From Desulfobulbaceae bacterium (GTDB taxonomy: Bacteria; Desulfobacterota; Desulfobulbia; Desulfobulbales; Desulfocapsaceae): 42,625 nt of DNA. Under the pieces are notes generated by a model. That model was not told the DNA's origin. It made no database searches and saw nothing but the letters and a program-made list of their open reading frames with translations. The DNA lies in assembly GCA_008933635.1 (NCBI GenBank), contig WBUQ01000019.1, positions 1-42,625 of the forward strand, in the 5' to 3' direction. Below, one piece after another: positions 1-8,387 of the stretch; position 1 is the stretch's first letter, and each line of letters begins with the position of its first letter. The translations under genes were made by a program, and so were the position numbers.

Positions 1-1
1 C

Positions 2-2269
2 CTGTTTGGCATGACTACCCTGTCGCCCCTTTCCCATTCGGTTTTCTGGTCGCTGCTCTGCAACGCCGGTCTTTTTGTCCTCGTTTCCATCCTCTGGCAG
101 CGCAGTCAGGAGGAAGAGCGCCTGGCCCAGGAATTCCATGCCACCACCGACCGTGAACCGGTTCCCTGGGCCGATGCGACGGACGGTGCGACCATCGTCG
201 TCGGGGAAAAGCAGGCCGCGCTGCTGACAGCCCTGGGCGGCTATTTTCCCGAGGCGAAATGCCGCGAAATGCTGGGGGAGATCATCACGGCGATGGGTCT
301 GGACCAACGCAAGACCATCTCGGTCATCGAGTACGCGGAGTTCATCCGGAAGGTCGAGGCGAAGCTCGCCGGCTCGGTCGGATCGGCCATGGCCCACCAG
401 GCCCTGACCAGCGAGACGGTCTTCACGGCGGAGGAGCGGGCCAGGCTTGCCGGCGCCTACGCAGCTATCCTCCTGCGGCTGCATATCTCTCCCCGGGAAC
501 TGAACGAAAAAATCGACTTCTATCGTGAACGGGAGCAGCTGCTCATCGATCACAGCCGCGAGCTCGAGCGGCGCATCGACGACAGGGAGAGGGAGATCGC
601 CGCCCGGGTCGTGGCGGAAAAGGCCATGGCTGCGGCTGAACAGAAATTCAGATCGATATTCGACAATGCCCTGGAGGGGATCTTCCAGGTTTCGCCGGAA
701 GGGAGACTGCTGATTGCCAATCCGGCCCTGGCGAACATCCTCGGCTACGATTCGGCAGCCGACCTGCTCAACGCCGTGCCCGATGTCCGGACGCTCTTCA
801 GGGGCAGGCGGCGTCTCCGGGAAATGCTGTTCCGCCAGCTGCAGGCCGGAAGGCCGGTGGAGAATTTCCGGATCCGGGCCGTTCATGCCAGCGGCCGGAT
901 CATCTGGCTCAATATCCATGCCCGCCCGATCTTCGATGAACAGGGGGAGCTGCTGCGGATCGAGGGGATTGCCGAGGACATCAGCACGCGCAAGGAGGCG
1001 GAGGATACGCTTGCCAGGTACCAGGAGGAACTGGAGGCGAAAGTCCGGGCTCGGACCGCCCAGGTGGTCGAAAAGCAGGCCTTTCTCGAGCAGATCCTGG
1101 AAGGCATCCTGGCGGCGGTGATCGTGGTCGATCGCCAGCGGTCGCGGGTTATGAAATGCAACCGGATCGCCGAAGAACTGCTCGGCTGCGGGAGGGAGCA
1201 GATGCTCGCCGACGGGTGCAGCCCGCAGCATCTCGAACCGGTCTTCAGCGACCTGGACAGAAAGACCCTGAACCGCGAAATGGTCCTCCAGCGGGGCAAC
1301 GGCACGGCCATCCCCGTCCTCCGCAACATCCTGCCGGTTGTCTACAAAGGGGTGCCGGCGTATGCGGTGATCCTCTTCGACATCTCCGAACACAAGGCGC
1401 TGGAGCGTCAGGTCAGCATGGCCCAGAAGCTGCAGTCCATCGGCCAGCTCGCCGCCGGTGTGGCCCACGAGATCAACACCCCGATCCAGTATATCGGCAG
1501 CAATCTGTCCTTTCTGGCGGAATCTTTCCGGCAGTTGGTGCAGATGTCCCGCTATCATCGAGAGGCCGTCTCGGCTGTCAAAAACGGCAGCGACATCAAC
1601 GAGCTCTGCAGGGATTTCGCGCGGAAGGCGGAGGAGCTGGACCTGGAATTCCTCACGCAGGAGGTGCCTCAGGCGCTCTCCGAGTCTCTTGCCGGCGTCG
1701 AGCAGATTTCCGCGATCGTCAAGGCCATGAAGCAGTTCGCCCAGCCGGAGGAGGACACTCTCACGACCGTCGACATCAACAAGGCCCTGGAGCAGACCAT
1801 CGTGGTATCGCGCAACGAATGGAAGTATTCGGCCGATATGGAAATGCGGTTTGATCCGGCCAATCCGGTCATCACCGGCTATCCAGGCCCGCTCAACCAG
1901 GTCTTTCTCGACATGATCGTCAATGCCAGCCGCGCCATCGCCGAAAAAAGGGGTGAAGCAGTGGAAAAGGGGAGGATCGTGATCAGCACCGCCGGCGGAG
2001 AGAGGGGGGTGACGGTGACGATCGCCGACGATGGCGGCGGCATCGCCCGGGAGAACCTTGACAAGATATTCGATCCGTTCTTCACCACCCGGGCCGTCGG
2101 CAAGGGTATCGGCCAGGGACTCAACATCGCCCATGCCGTCATCACCGACAAGCACCACGGCACCATCAATGTGGACAGCACGGTGGGCGTGGGGACAACC
2201 TTTACCATCATCCTGCCGTACCATCCTGAGGGGTCTGGCGGCGCAGGGGGGCGGCCCCGGCCGCAATAG
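2..2269 (+). CDS. CbrA-like symporter/sensor histidine kinase, 3' part (5' end outside window)
   Basis: The frame is open from base 2, and the ATG at 11 sits inside a transmembrane helix (FWSLLCNAGLFVLVSILW), so this is the C-terminal part of a longer protein, not a complete 752-residue kinase. That helix followed by a soluble segment (about residues 65-150, numbered from the ATG at 11) resembles the end of a sodium/solute symporter domain plus a STAC linker, as in CbrA-type kinases. Then come a PAS domain (about 210-325), a coiled linker, a second PAS-like domain (about 355-460), a HisKA domain with phospho-acceptor His486 in AAGVAHEINTP, and an ATPase domain with the N box (MIVNASRAI) and GQGLNIAH. 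No receiver domain is attached and no CbrB-like regulator lies beside it; the three response regulators downstream are on the opposite strand and could be partners. The symporter half is inferred, not seen. Confidence 0.85.
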   Translation: MFGMTTLSPLSHSVFWSLLCNAGLFVLVSILWQRSQEEERLAQEFHATTDREPVPWADATDGATIVVGEKQAALLTALGGYFPEAKCREMLGEIITAMGLDQRKTISVIEYAEFIRKVEAKLAGSVGSAMAHQALTSETVFTAEERARLAGAYAAILLRLHISPRELNEKIDFYREREQLLIDHSRELERRIDDREREIAARVVAEKAMAAAEQKFRSIFDNALEGIFQVSPEGRLLIANPALANILGYDSAADLLNAVPDVRTLFRGRRRLREMLFRQLQAGRPVENFRIRAVHASGRIIWLNIHARPIFDEQGELLRIEGIAEDISTRKEAEDTLARYQEELEAKVRARTAQVVEKQAFLEQILEGILAAVIVVDRQRSRVMKCNRIAEELLGCGREQMLADGCSPQHLEPVFSDLDRKTLNREMVLQRGNGTAIPVLRNILPVVYKGVPAYAVILFDISEHKALERQVSMAQKLQSIGQLAAGVAHEINTPIQYIGSNLSFLAESFRQLVQMSRYHREAVSAVKNGSDINELCRDFARKAEELDLEFLTQEVPQALSESLAGVEQISAIVKAMKQFAQPEEDTLTTVDINKALEQTIVVSRNEWKYSADMEMRFDPANPVITGYPGPLNQVFLDMIVNASRAIAEKRGEAVEKGRIVISTAGGERGVTVTIADDGGGIARENLDKIFDPFFTTRAVGKGIGQGLNIAHAVITDKHHGTINVDSTVGVGTTFTIILPYHPEGSGGAGGRPRPQ

Positions 2270-2282
2270 CCGGACACAGCTG

Positions 2283-2309
2283 TCAGGCCGCCCCGGCGGG
2301 ATGGCCTGA
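2283..2309. repeat. hairpin between convergent genes, possible weak terminator
   Basis: Inverted repeat TCAGGCC (2283-2289) and GGCCTGA (2303-2309), with a second nested palindrome CCGCC/GGCGG inside the loop. It lies between the 3' ends of two convergent genes. There is no run of T on either side, so a rho-independent terminator is only a possibility. Confidence 0.35.
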
Positions 2310-2358
2310 GTTTGCCGGGTTCCTGCCAGGAGGGCCGGAAGGCCGGAGCAGGCGGAAC

Positions 2359-3576
2359 TCAGGCGATACCGCCATCCTCGTGCGATGCCATGATCTCGCC
2401 GCAGACCTGTTCCCATGCGGCGATCCTGCCGCCAAGGCCGAGCCGTTCGAGTTCATTCGACTGCAGCGCCTGGGGCTGGCCGATGCTCTCATCCTCATAG
2501 TGCGCATAATACAGGCAGTTGGCGGCATGGACGGCGAGGGCGGGGGTGAACGCCTCGGCGGGGTACCGTTCCAGGTCGTGGTGGAAGCCGATGCCTTCGA
2601 CGATCGGGCCCTTGAATCCCCACAGTCCGACCAGGTAGGCCCCGACCGCCCCGTGGCCGGCACCGAGAATCTCCCGTTCGGCCTGATGGAGGCAGAGGGC
2701 ATTCTGCCTGGCCAGGGTGATGGCCCGGGCATAGTCATCGGCCAGATTGGCGGCCAGGATCACCTTGCCGATGTCGTGGAGCATGCCGGCGAGGAAGGTG
2801 TTGTTGATCAGCTCCTTGTCGTCGGTTTCAAGAGCGGCGATGGCCTTGGCCAGCTTGCCGACCGTCAGGCTGTGGGACCAGAGGGCTTCGGCCTTGATCA
2901 GCCCCGGCGGCATCTTGGCCTGCTGGAAGATCTCGATGCCGAGGACCAGGTTGCGGACAGTGTCGAGGCCAAGCAGCTTCACGGCCATCGCCGGGGTCTC
3001 TATCCTGTTGAAGAGACCGAAGAAAGCCGAATTGACGAGCTGCAGGATCTTCGCGCTCATCGATATATCCGACTCGATGATGCGGGCGACATCGCTGATC
3101 TCGACATCGGGATTCTCCATCGCCTTCTTCAGCCGGGAATACACGGACGGAAGGCTCGGCAGCGTGCCGACCTGGGAGATGATGTCCTTCAGTCCCCCGT
3201 CCGAGAGGATTTCCTGCAATGCGCTGGCCTGGATCAGGACGGTCTTCAGGGTCTGCGGGTCGCACGGCTTGGCGAGAAACTGGTGGACGACGCCGACCGT
3301 GCGCAGGATCGACGGTTCGTCGGCCTGGCCGGTCAGCATGATCCTGATGGCGTGGGGGTAGGTGTCTTTGACGATCTCGAGCAGCTCGGCCCCGTCCATG
3401 CCGGGCATGCGCATGTCGGAGACGACCGTGTCGAACCTCTCGCCGGCCATCATTTCCAAGGCCTCGGGGCCGCTTGCCGCAAACGACATGGCAAATTCGT
3501 TGCGCAGCGGCCGGAGCATCCGCCGCAGGCCTTCGAGGATGTTCGGCTCATCGTCGACAAACAGGATCTTCTTCAT
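2359..3576 (-). CDS. response regulator with HDOD output domain
   Basis: 405 residues. The N-terminal receiver domain (1-125) has the full phosphorylation set: Asp8/Asp9, phospho-acceptor Asp54 in SDMRMPGMDG, Thr82 and Lys103. The remainder is an HDOD domain (about 140-340), with TLPSLPSVYSRL at its start, LLGLDTVRNLVLG in the middle and HDIGK and GFHHD further on. HDOD domains are HD-fold signalling modules usually without known hydrolase activity, although this copy keeps HDIGK. It is the last gene of a same-strand series with two other response regulators (93-bp gaps) and an upstream hybrid kinase and TAXI protein, which suggests one signalling unit. There is no DNA-binding domain, so output is probably by protein interaction. 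Confidence 0.9.
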   Translation of the reverse strand: MKKILFVDDEPNILEGLRRMLRPLRNEFAMSFAASGPEALEMMAGERFDTVVSDMRMPGMDGAELLEIVKDTYPHAIRIMLTGQADEPSILRTVGVVHQFLAKPCDPQTLKTVLIQASALQEILSDGGLKDIISQVGTLPSLPSVYSRLKKAMENPDVEISDVARIIESDISMSAKILQLVNSAFFGLFNRIETPAMAVKLLGLDTVRNLVLGIEIFQQAKMPPGLIKAEALWSHSLTVGKLAKAIAALETDDKELINNTFLAGMLHDIGKVILAANLADDYARAITLARQNALCLHQAEREILGAGHGAVGAYLVGLWGFKGPIVEGIGFHHDLERYPAEAFTPALAVHAANCLYYAHYEDESIGQPQALQSNELERLGLGGRIAAWEQVCGEIMASHEDGGIA

Positions 3577-3669
3577 GACGTCGCCCCTCTTGAAAACGGT
3601 TGGATGCGGCCGGGATACCGACCGGCTTCAGGCCGGCCGCGGCCAGGCATCGCGCCGGTGCCGGCGCGG

Positions 3670-4806
3670 TCACAGGTCTCCCCGTATCCTCACCAGCAGC
3701 GGCTCCTGCACCCGCACCTGCCGGGAGAAATTCCTCAGGCCCTGCAGGATCGGCCAGGTGATCTCCTGGCCCTTCGGGATAATCAGGACATCATTGGTCG
3801 ATACGATATTCCGCTCGACGATCATCCCGACCCGCAGCTCATCGATATCGACGCTCATGATCTGCTCCTCCTTTCGATCAAAACGGGTCTGTTCCAGCAG
3901 ATCGAGGACGGCGGGGTTGTATTTCCCGATTTCCCGGCGCATCTCGCTCAAGGCCTCCTGGTGTCTTTTCCCCCGGTAGAGGAGGAGGTCATGGTCGAGG
4001 GCGATGCGGAGGATCTGGGCGCCGAGGGCGATATCTTCATCGATGGCGTCGTCGCGGAAACCGCCGTAGTCGGTGAGCTGGTTGGCGATGATGGCGGCCA
4101 CGGCGTCCAGGCGCGGGATCCGGGACAGCAGTCTGGCACCTGTCTCGGGATGGGAGCGGTACATCGCCTCCTCCTCCGCATCCAGCGGCAGTCCGGCATA
4201 CACCTTGGCCAGCGTCTCGTTGGGGAGGGTGACGCAGCCGATCTGGGACATCAGGGCCGCCACCTCGTACTGCCACAGGTTGGGCAGGCCAAGCCCGTCG
4301 GCAAGTTCGCCGACGATCTTCTTGATCCGGGAACCGCTGCTGAATGCCATCGGGTTGGCCAGGCCGAGCAGCTCCGAGAGCACCGAGATGCTCCCCTTCA
4401 GGGTCTGATCCAGCAGTTCCCTCTCGGCGGTGATCAACCTGTACTGGCGCTGGGCGAGGGCGATGGCGGTGACCAGTGTCGCGGTCGGGCAGGGTTTGCT
4501 GAGGAAACGGAAGATCTGCCCCTTGTTCACCGCGTCGATGGCGGTTTCCTGGTCGGCATTGCCGGTGAGCATCAGGCGGACGACGTCCGGATAGAGATCC
4601 TTCACCTTGGAGAGCAGCTGGACCCCGTCCATCAGGGGCATCCGCATGTCGGAAATGATGACGGCGAAGGGTCCCTGTGACTTGAGTATTTCGAGGGCCT
4701 CCGCGCCGCTGCCGGCGGTATGGATGTCGAAGCGTTTGCGCAGTTCCCGTCTGATCGAGTGCAGAATGTTTTCCTCGTCATCGACGAGCAGGATTTTTTC
4801 TGTCAT
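3670..4806 (-). CDS. response regulator with degenerate HD-GYP-type domain
   Basis: 378 residues. The receiver domain (1-125) is intact (Asp9/Asp10, Asp53, Thr81, Lys104, with the MLTG and FLSKPC motifs typical of RpfG-like regulators). The C-terminal half aligns by eye with HD-GYP proteins: LPNETLAKVYAGL, then RSHPETGARLLSRIP. However, the metal-binding HDIGK is replaced by SQIGC at Ser187-Gln188, and the HHE and GYP stretches are absent. A c-di-GMP phosphodiesterase is therefore unlikely. A final 55-residue module (DELRVGMIVERNI...KGQEITWPIL) is shared with the next gene. The two are clearly paralogues, probably from a tandem duplication. The sequence supports a phospho-controlled scaffold or binding role, but the partner is unknown. 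Confidence 0.88.
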   Translation of the reverse strand: MTEKILLVDDEENILHSIRRELRKRFDIHTAGSGAEALEILKSQGPFAVIISDMRMPLMDGVQLLSKVKDLYPDVVRLMLTGNADQETAIDAVNKGQIFRFLSKPCPTATLVTAIALAQRQYRLITAERELLDQTLKGSISVLSELLGLANPMAFSSGSRIKKIVGELADGLGLPNLWQYEVAALMSQIGCVTLPNETLAKVYAGLPLDAEEEAMYRSHPETGARLLSRIPRLDAVAAIIANQLTDYGGFRDDAIDEDIALGAQILRIALDHDLLLYRGKRHQEALSEMRREIGKYNPAVLDLLEQTRFDRKEEQIMSVDIDELRVGMIVERNIVSTNDVLIIPKGQEITWPILQGLRNFSRQVRVQEPLLVRIRGDL

Positions 4807-4899
4807 GGCAATTCCCTTGGGCGGTGCCGGTTATGGGCGACGGGCAGTCTGTCAGGCGTTCGTCCGCCGGGCGGGGGGCGACACGGGTGAAGACGCCGG

Positions 4900-6027
4900 T
4901 CAGGCCCAGACCCGTATGGGTTCCCTGATGCCCATGTATTTGAGGTAATTCTGCAGCTCCTGCAGCACCGGCCAGGTAATCTCCTGGCCTTTGCCGATAA
5001 TCGGTGTCCCGTCGACGGTGGTGATGTCCTCGGCGGCGGTCATGCCCGGGACCAGGTCGCTGAAGGTGATGCTGAGGATGCTGCGTCGCCGCGAAGGTGT
5101 CTCCTCCTGCCTGGAGAGGGCCTCGACGACCTTCGGATTATAGCGGCTCTGCTGGCGGTACAGCTGGCTGATGGCCTCCTCGTGGGTCCGTCCCTGGGTC
5201 ATCAGGCGGTCGTATTCGAGAGCGGCGCGGAGGATTTCGGCGCCGATCACGGCGTCGCCCTCCTCCCCGGTCCCGGCCGGGTCGCCGTGGTCCCTGAACT
5301 GTCCGGCGATGATTGCCGCCACCTGCTCGAGGCGGGGGATGCGCCGGATCAGCTGGGCGCCGATTGTGGGGTGCCCGTGATAGATGCCGGCCTCCTGCGG
5401 CGTCAGCGGCTGGCCGTTTCGCACCTTGGCCAGGATGTCGCGGGGGATGGCGACGCAGCCGACCTGGGACACCAGCCCGGCAACCTCGTAGAGCCAGAGC
5501 GGCGAGAGGCCGAGGTCGCCGGCGAGCCGGGAGACCAGGCCCTTGATGCGGTAGCCGCTGCTGAACGCCTGTGCGTCGGCATGGCTCAGCAGTTCGACGA
5601 GCATCAGGATGCTGCCCTTGAGGGTCGTGTTGAGCAGTTCCCGTTCGGCGGTAACCAGCTGGTACTGCCTGACGGCCTGTGTCAGCGAGGCTGTCATGGC
5701 GTTGAGCGAGCAGGGCTTGGTGAGGAACTGGAAGATCTGGCCCCGGTTGACGGCGTCGATGGCGCCGGTGATATTGGCCTTGCCGGTCAGCATCAGCCGT
5801 ACCGTGTCGGGGTAGAGCTGCTTCACCCTGGCCAGGAACTCGACACCATCCATTTCCGGCATCTGCAGGTCGGAAACCACCACCGCGAACGGCCCCTGTT
5901 CCTCCAGGACCCTGAGGCCCTGCCGGCCTCCCCCGGCCGTTGCCAGTTCGAATTGTCCCCGCAGGTTGCGCCGCATCGCATCCAGCAGGTCGCTGTCGTC
6001 ATCGACAAACAGAATCTTTTCGCTCAT
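4900..6027 (-). CDS. response regulator with degenerate HD-GYP-type domain (paralogue)
   Basis: 375 residues and collinear with the neighbouring gene at 3670-4806. Receiver residues Asp9/Asp10, Asp53, Thr81 and Lys104 are all present. In the HD-derived half the catalytic HD is again replaced (SQVGC, Ser187-Gln188), while PRDILAKVRNGQPLTPQE and HGHPTIGAQLIRRIP are kept, so the fold is probably retained but the metal site lost. The C-terminal 55 residues carry the same GMTAAEDI...KGQEITWPVL module. It follows the hybrid kinase with a 119-bp gap that contains a CCGGCC/GGCCGG hairpin but no T tract, so co-transcription with the kinase is plausible but unproven. Confidence 0.88.
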   Translation of the reverse strand: MSEKILFVDDDSDLLDAMRRNLRGQFELATAGGGRQGLRVLEEQGPFAVVVSDLQMPEMDGVEFLARVKQLYPDTVRLMLTGKANITGAIDAVNRGQIFQFLTKPCSLNAMTASLTQAVRQYQLVTAERELLNTTLKGSILMLVELLSHADAQAFSSGYRIKGLVSRLAGDLGLSPLWLYEVAGLVSQVGCVAIPRDILAKVRNGQPLTPQEAGIYHGHPTIGAQLIRRIPRLEQVAAIIAGQFRDHGDPAGTGEEGDAVIGAEILRAALEYDRLMTQGRTHEEAISQLYRQQSRYNPKVVEALSRQEETPSRRRSILSITFSDLVPGMTAAEDITTVDGTPIIGKGQEITWPVLQELQNYLKYMGIREPIRVWA

Positions 6028-6146
6028 GCTTCCCCTCTCCGCGGTTTTCGTTCTCCCCGGCCGGATATGGGCCGGTGACGGACATCCTCAGTCAAGTGTA
6101 TCCTAACAGCCGTTGAGAGAGAAGGGATTTCAGAGTCAGGCCGTCT

Positions 6147-8387
6147 TCATCGGCGGGCGGGATCGGCAGGGGACGTGCCGGGTTGCCCGCCACCGGCTCT
6201 CAGGATGGAGTGGATGGTGGTCGCCAGATCGTGGATCATCAACGGTTTTTTCAGGAAGGCCGCCGCTCCCAGCCGCAGTGTTTCCCGGACATCCTCGGTC
6301 TCGGCATAGCCGCTGACGATCAGGGCCTTCTGGCCGGGGTGCAGGCGGGTGATCCGCTCGTAGGTCTCCCGTCCGCTGATGCCGGGGCTCATGATCATGT
6401 CGAGGAGCACCAGGTCGACCGGCTGCTTGCGGACGAACTCGACGGCCGCCTCGCCGCCGGGCACCGCTTCGGCCCGGTAACCGAGCCTGTCGAGGATGCT
6501 GCAGGTGATCTGGCGCTGGGTGGCGACATCGTCGACCACCAGGATGGTCTCTCCGCCGCCCCGGTAGAGGGACAGGTCGACGGTCTGCTGGGGCTGCCGT
6601 GCCGGGCTGCTGGTGCTCGGCAGGGAGATGGTGAAGGTTGTGCCGCCGGCGGAAGTGGCGACATCGATATGGCCGCGGTGGTCCTGGACGACATTCCACA
6701 CCACCGTCAGGCCAAGGCCGGTGCCGCTTCGCCCCATTACCTTCTTGGAATAGAAGGGTTCGAAGATCTTTTCCAGGTCTTCGGTGGAAATGCCTTTGCC
6801 CTGGTCCGCGACGGTCAGGGTCACGTATTCGCCTTCATCGAGGTCGGCGGTGTCGCGGGGCGGCTGGTCGACCACCCGGTTGGCGGTGGCGACCCTGACG
6901 ATGCCGGCTGCATCGGTCGCCTCGCAGGCGTTGGATATCAGGTTCATCAGGATCTTGCGGAGGTGGACGCGGGAGCCCACGACGTTGGCAAGGTTGTCGG
7001 CCAGGTCGGCCTCAACCTCTATCCCGGGATGGAACTTCTGGACGGTCCGGAAATCCGAGGACCCGAGGTATTCCTCGATGACGGCGTTGAGGTTGATCGG
7101 CTCCTTTTCCACTGCCACCCCCCTGGCCACTGTCAGCAGGTCCTGAACGATGGCCGTGGCCCGCAGGCCGGACTCCCGCATCAGCTCAATCGGCCGGCGG
7201 AGCCGGTCATCCGGCGCCAGTTCGAAGAGGAGCAGTTCCGGATAGCTGACGATGCCGGAAAGGATGTTGTTGAGGTCATGGGCGACACCTCCGGCGAGCA
7301 GGCCGAGCGACTCCATTTTCCTGGCCCGGCTCTCGGCCAGACGGCTTTCCTGGATTTCCCTTTCCCTGAGGTTTCTTTCGGTGACATCGTTGAGGGTGGT
7401 GATGATCCGTTCATCGGGCAGGTATGCCGCCCGGAATTCGATGTCCCTGGTCTGGCCGTCCTTGCAGACAATCCGGTATTCGCTGGCCGAATTGTTCCGG
7501 CTGGAGCTCTTCCAGTGGGCGATGACATCCCGGCGATACACGGGGTCCGGATAGGCCAGGGCCGGCCATTTCCGCATGTTCGGCAGGTCGCTGCGGTCAT
7601 AGCCGGTTATTGCGGTGAAGGCCGAGTTGAGGTGGACGACATCGAGGTTCCTGTCCCAGACGGCGATGCCCTGGGGAATGCTGTGCAGCAGGCTGCCGAG
7701 GAGGTCGTGCTGCTGCTGCAGTTCGCCCCGGGCCTCGGACTCGCGGACGGTCGCCCGGCTCTGGCGGATCAGAAGGACTACCAGCAGGCAGACGAGGAAC
7801 AGGATAAAGGCGAACAGGGCGTTGACGCTGTGCTGGAAGGTCTCCAGCCGCTTTCGCTGGCTGTCGAGGATGATCTGGGCGGCGTTGCGTGAGTCGCTCT
7901 GGATCTTCGCCGCCTTGGCGAAGGTTTCGGCCACCCTCGACTCGACGATGGCAAGGGTGACATCGGAATCCGGACCATAGCCGGACACGCCCTCATCGAG
8001 CCAGATCCGGATATCGGCAATGGCCGGTGCGACCACGGCGTGGAAGGAAGAAGCGTTGATCAGGTTGTCGGTGACGTAGGTGTTGCGCAGATCGACGATC
8101 AGCCGGTAGGTGGTGTAGATGTCCGATCTCAGCCGGGCGATATGCTCCCGGTCTCCGGTGGCGGCGGCGATGCGGGCGGAGGTTGCCACCTCTCCCAGGC
8201 TGTCGCGGGCGTGGGCCAGGGAGTTGAGCTCGGTCAGGAGGGTGGACGGCAGGTTGTTTTCAATGGAATGGAGAGTCCTGTTGGTGTAGACGATGACTCC
8301 GGCAGTGGACAGCAGGATGGCGATGATGCCGGCGATCATGGGGCCATGGGTGACGGCGATCCTTCTGGCGATACTGCCCCCGCTCAC
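6147..8387 (-). CDS. membrane hybrid sensor histidine kinase (PAS-HisKA-HATPase-REC)
   Basis: 746 residues starting at a GTG whose bases overlap the stop of the upstream TAXI gene (GTGA overlap, 8384-8387), so the two are translationally coupled. Transmembrane helices at about 16-35 and 189-207 enclose a mostly helical periplasmic sensor segment of about 150 residues. After these come a PAS domain (about 228-340), HisKA with His370 in GGVAHDLNN, an ATPase domain (NLISNACEA, DQGKGI, GTGLGL), and a C-terminal receiver with phospho-acceptor Asp663 and the VSGYAE and LKKPL motifs. The natural reading is that the binding protein encoded just upstream presents a ligand to the periplasmic segment. 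The receiver could pass phosphate on to the three stand-alone regulators downstream, although no Hpt domain was found in the window. Confidence 0.9.
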   Translation of the reverse strand: MSGGSIARRIAVTHGPMIAGIIAILLSTAGVIVYTNRTLHSIENNLPSTLLTELNSLAHARDSLGEVATSARIAAATGDREHIARLRSDIYTTYRLIVDLRNTYVTDNLINASSFHAVVAPAIADIRIWLDEGVSGYGPDSDVTLAIVESRVAETFAKAAKIQSDSRNAAQIILDSQRKRLETFQHSVNALFAFILFLVCLLVVLLIRQSRATVRESEARGELQQQHDLLGSLLHSIPQGIAVWDRNLDVVHLNSAFTAITGYDRSDLPNMRKWPALAYPDPVYRRDVIAHWKSSSRNNSASEYRIVCKDGQTRDIEFRAAYLPDERIITTLNDVTERNLREREIQESRLAESRARKMESLGLLAGGVAHDLNNILSGIVSYPELLLFELAPDDRLRRPIELMRESGLRATAIVQDLLTVARGVAVEKEPINLNAVIEEYLGSSDFRTVQKFHPGIEVEADLADNLANVVGSRVHLRKILMNLISNACEATDAAGIVRVATANRVVDQPPRDTADLDEGEYVTLTVADQGKGISTEDLEKIFEPFYSKKVMGRSGTGLGLTVVWNVVQDHRGHIDVATSAGGTTFTISLPSTSSPARQPQQTVDLSLYRGGGETILVVDDVATQRQITCSILDRLGYRAEAVPGGEAAVEFVRKQPVDLVLLDMIMSPGISGRETYERITRLHPGQKALIVSGYAETEDVRETLRLGAAAFLKKPLMIHDLATTIHSILRAGGGQPGTSPADPARR

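Noticed and set aside
2380-4680. 766-residue open frame on the + strand across the response regulators
   Set aside because: It is the antisense of two clear regulator genes, rich in Gly/Asp/Gln with no domain, and begins without a ribosome site; long antisense frames are common in GC-rich DNA.
6057-6075. terminator between the hybrid kinase and the response regulators
   Set aside because: The CCGGCC/GGCCGG hairpin has no T tract on the minus strand, so termination there is not supported.
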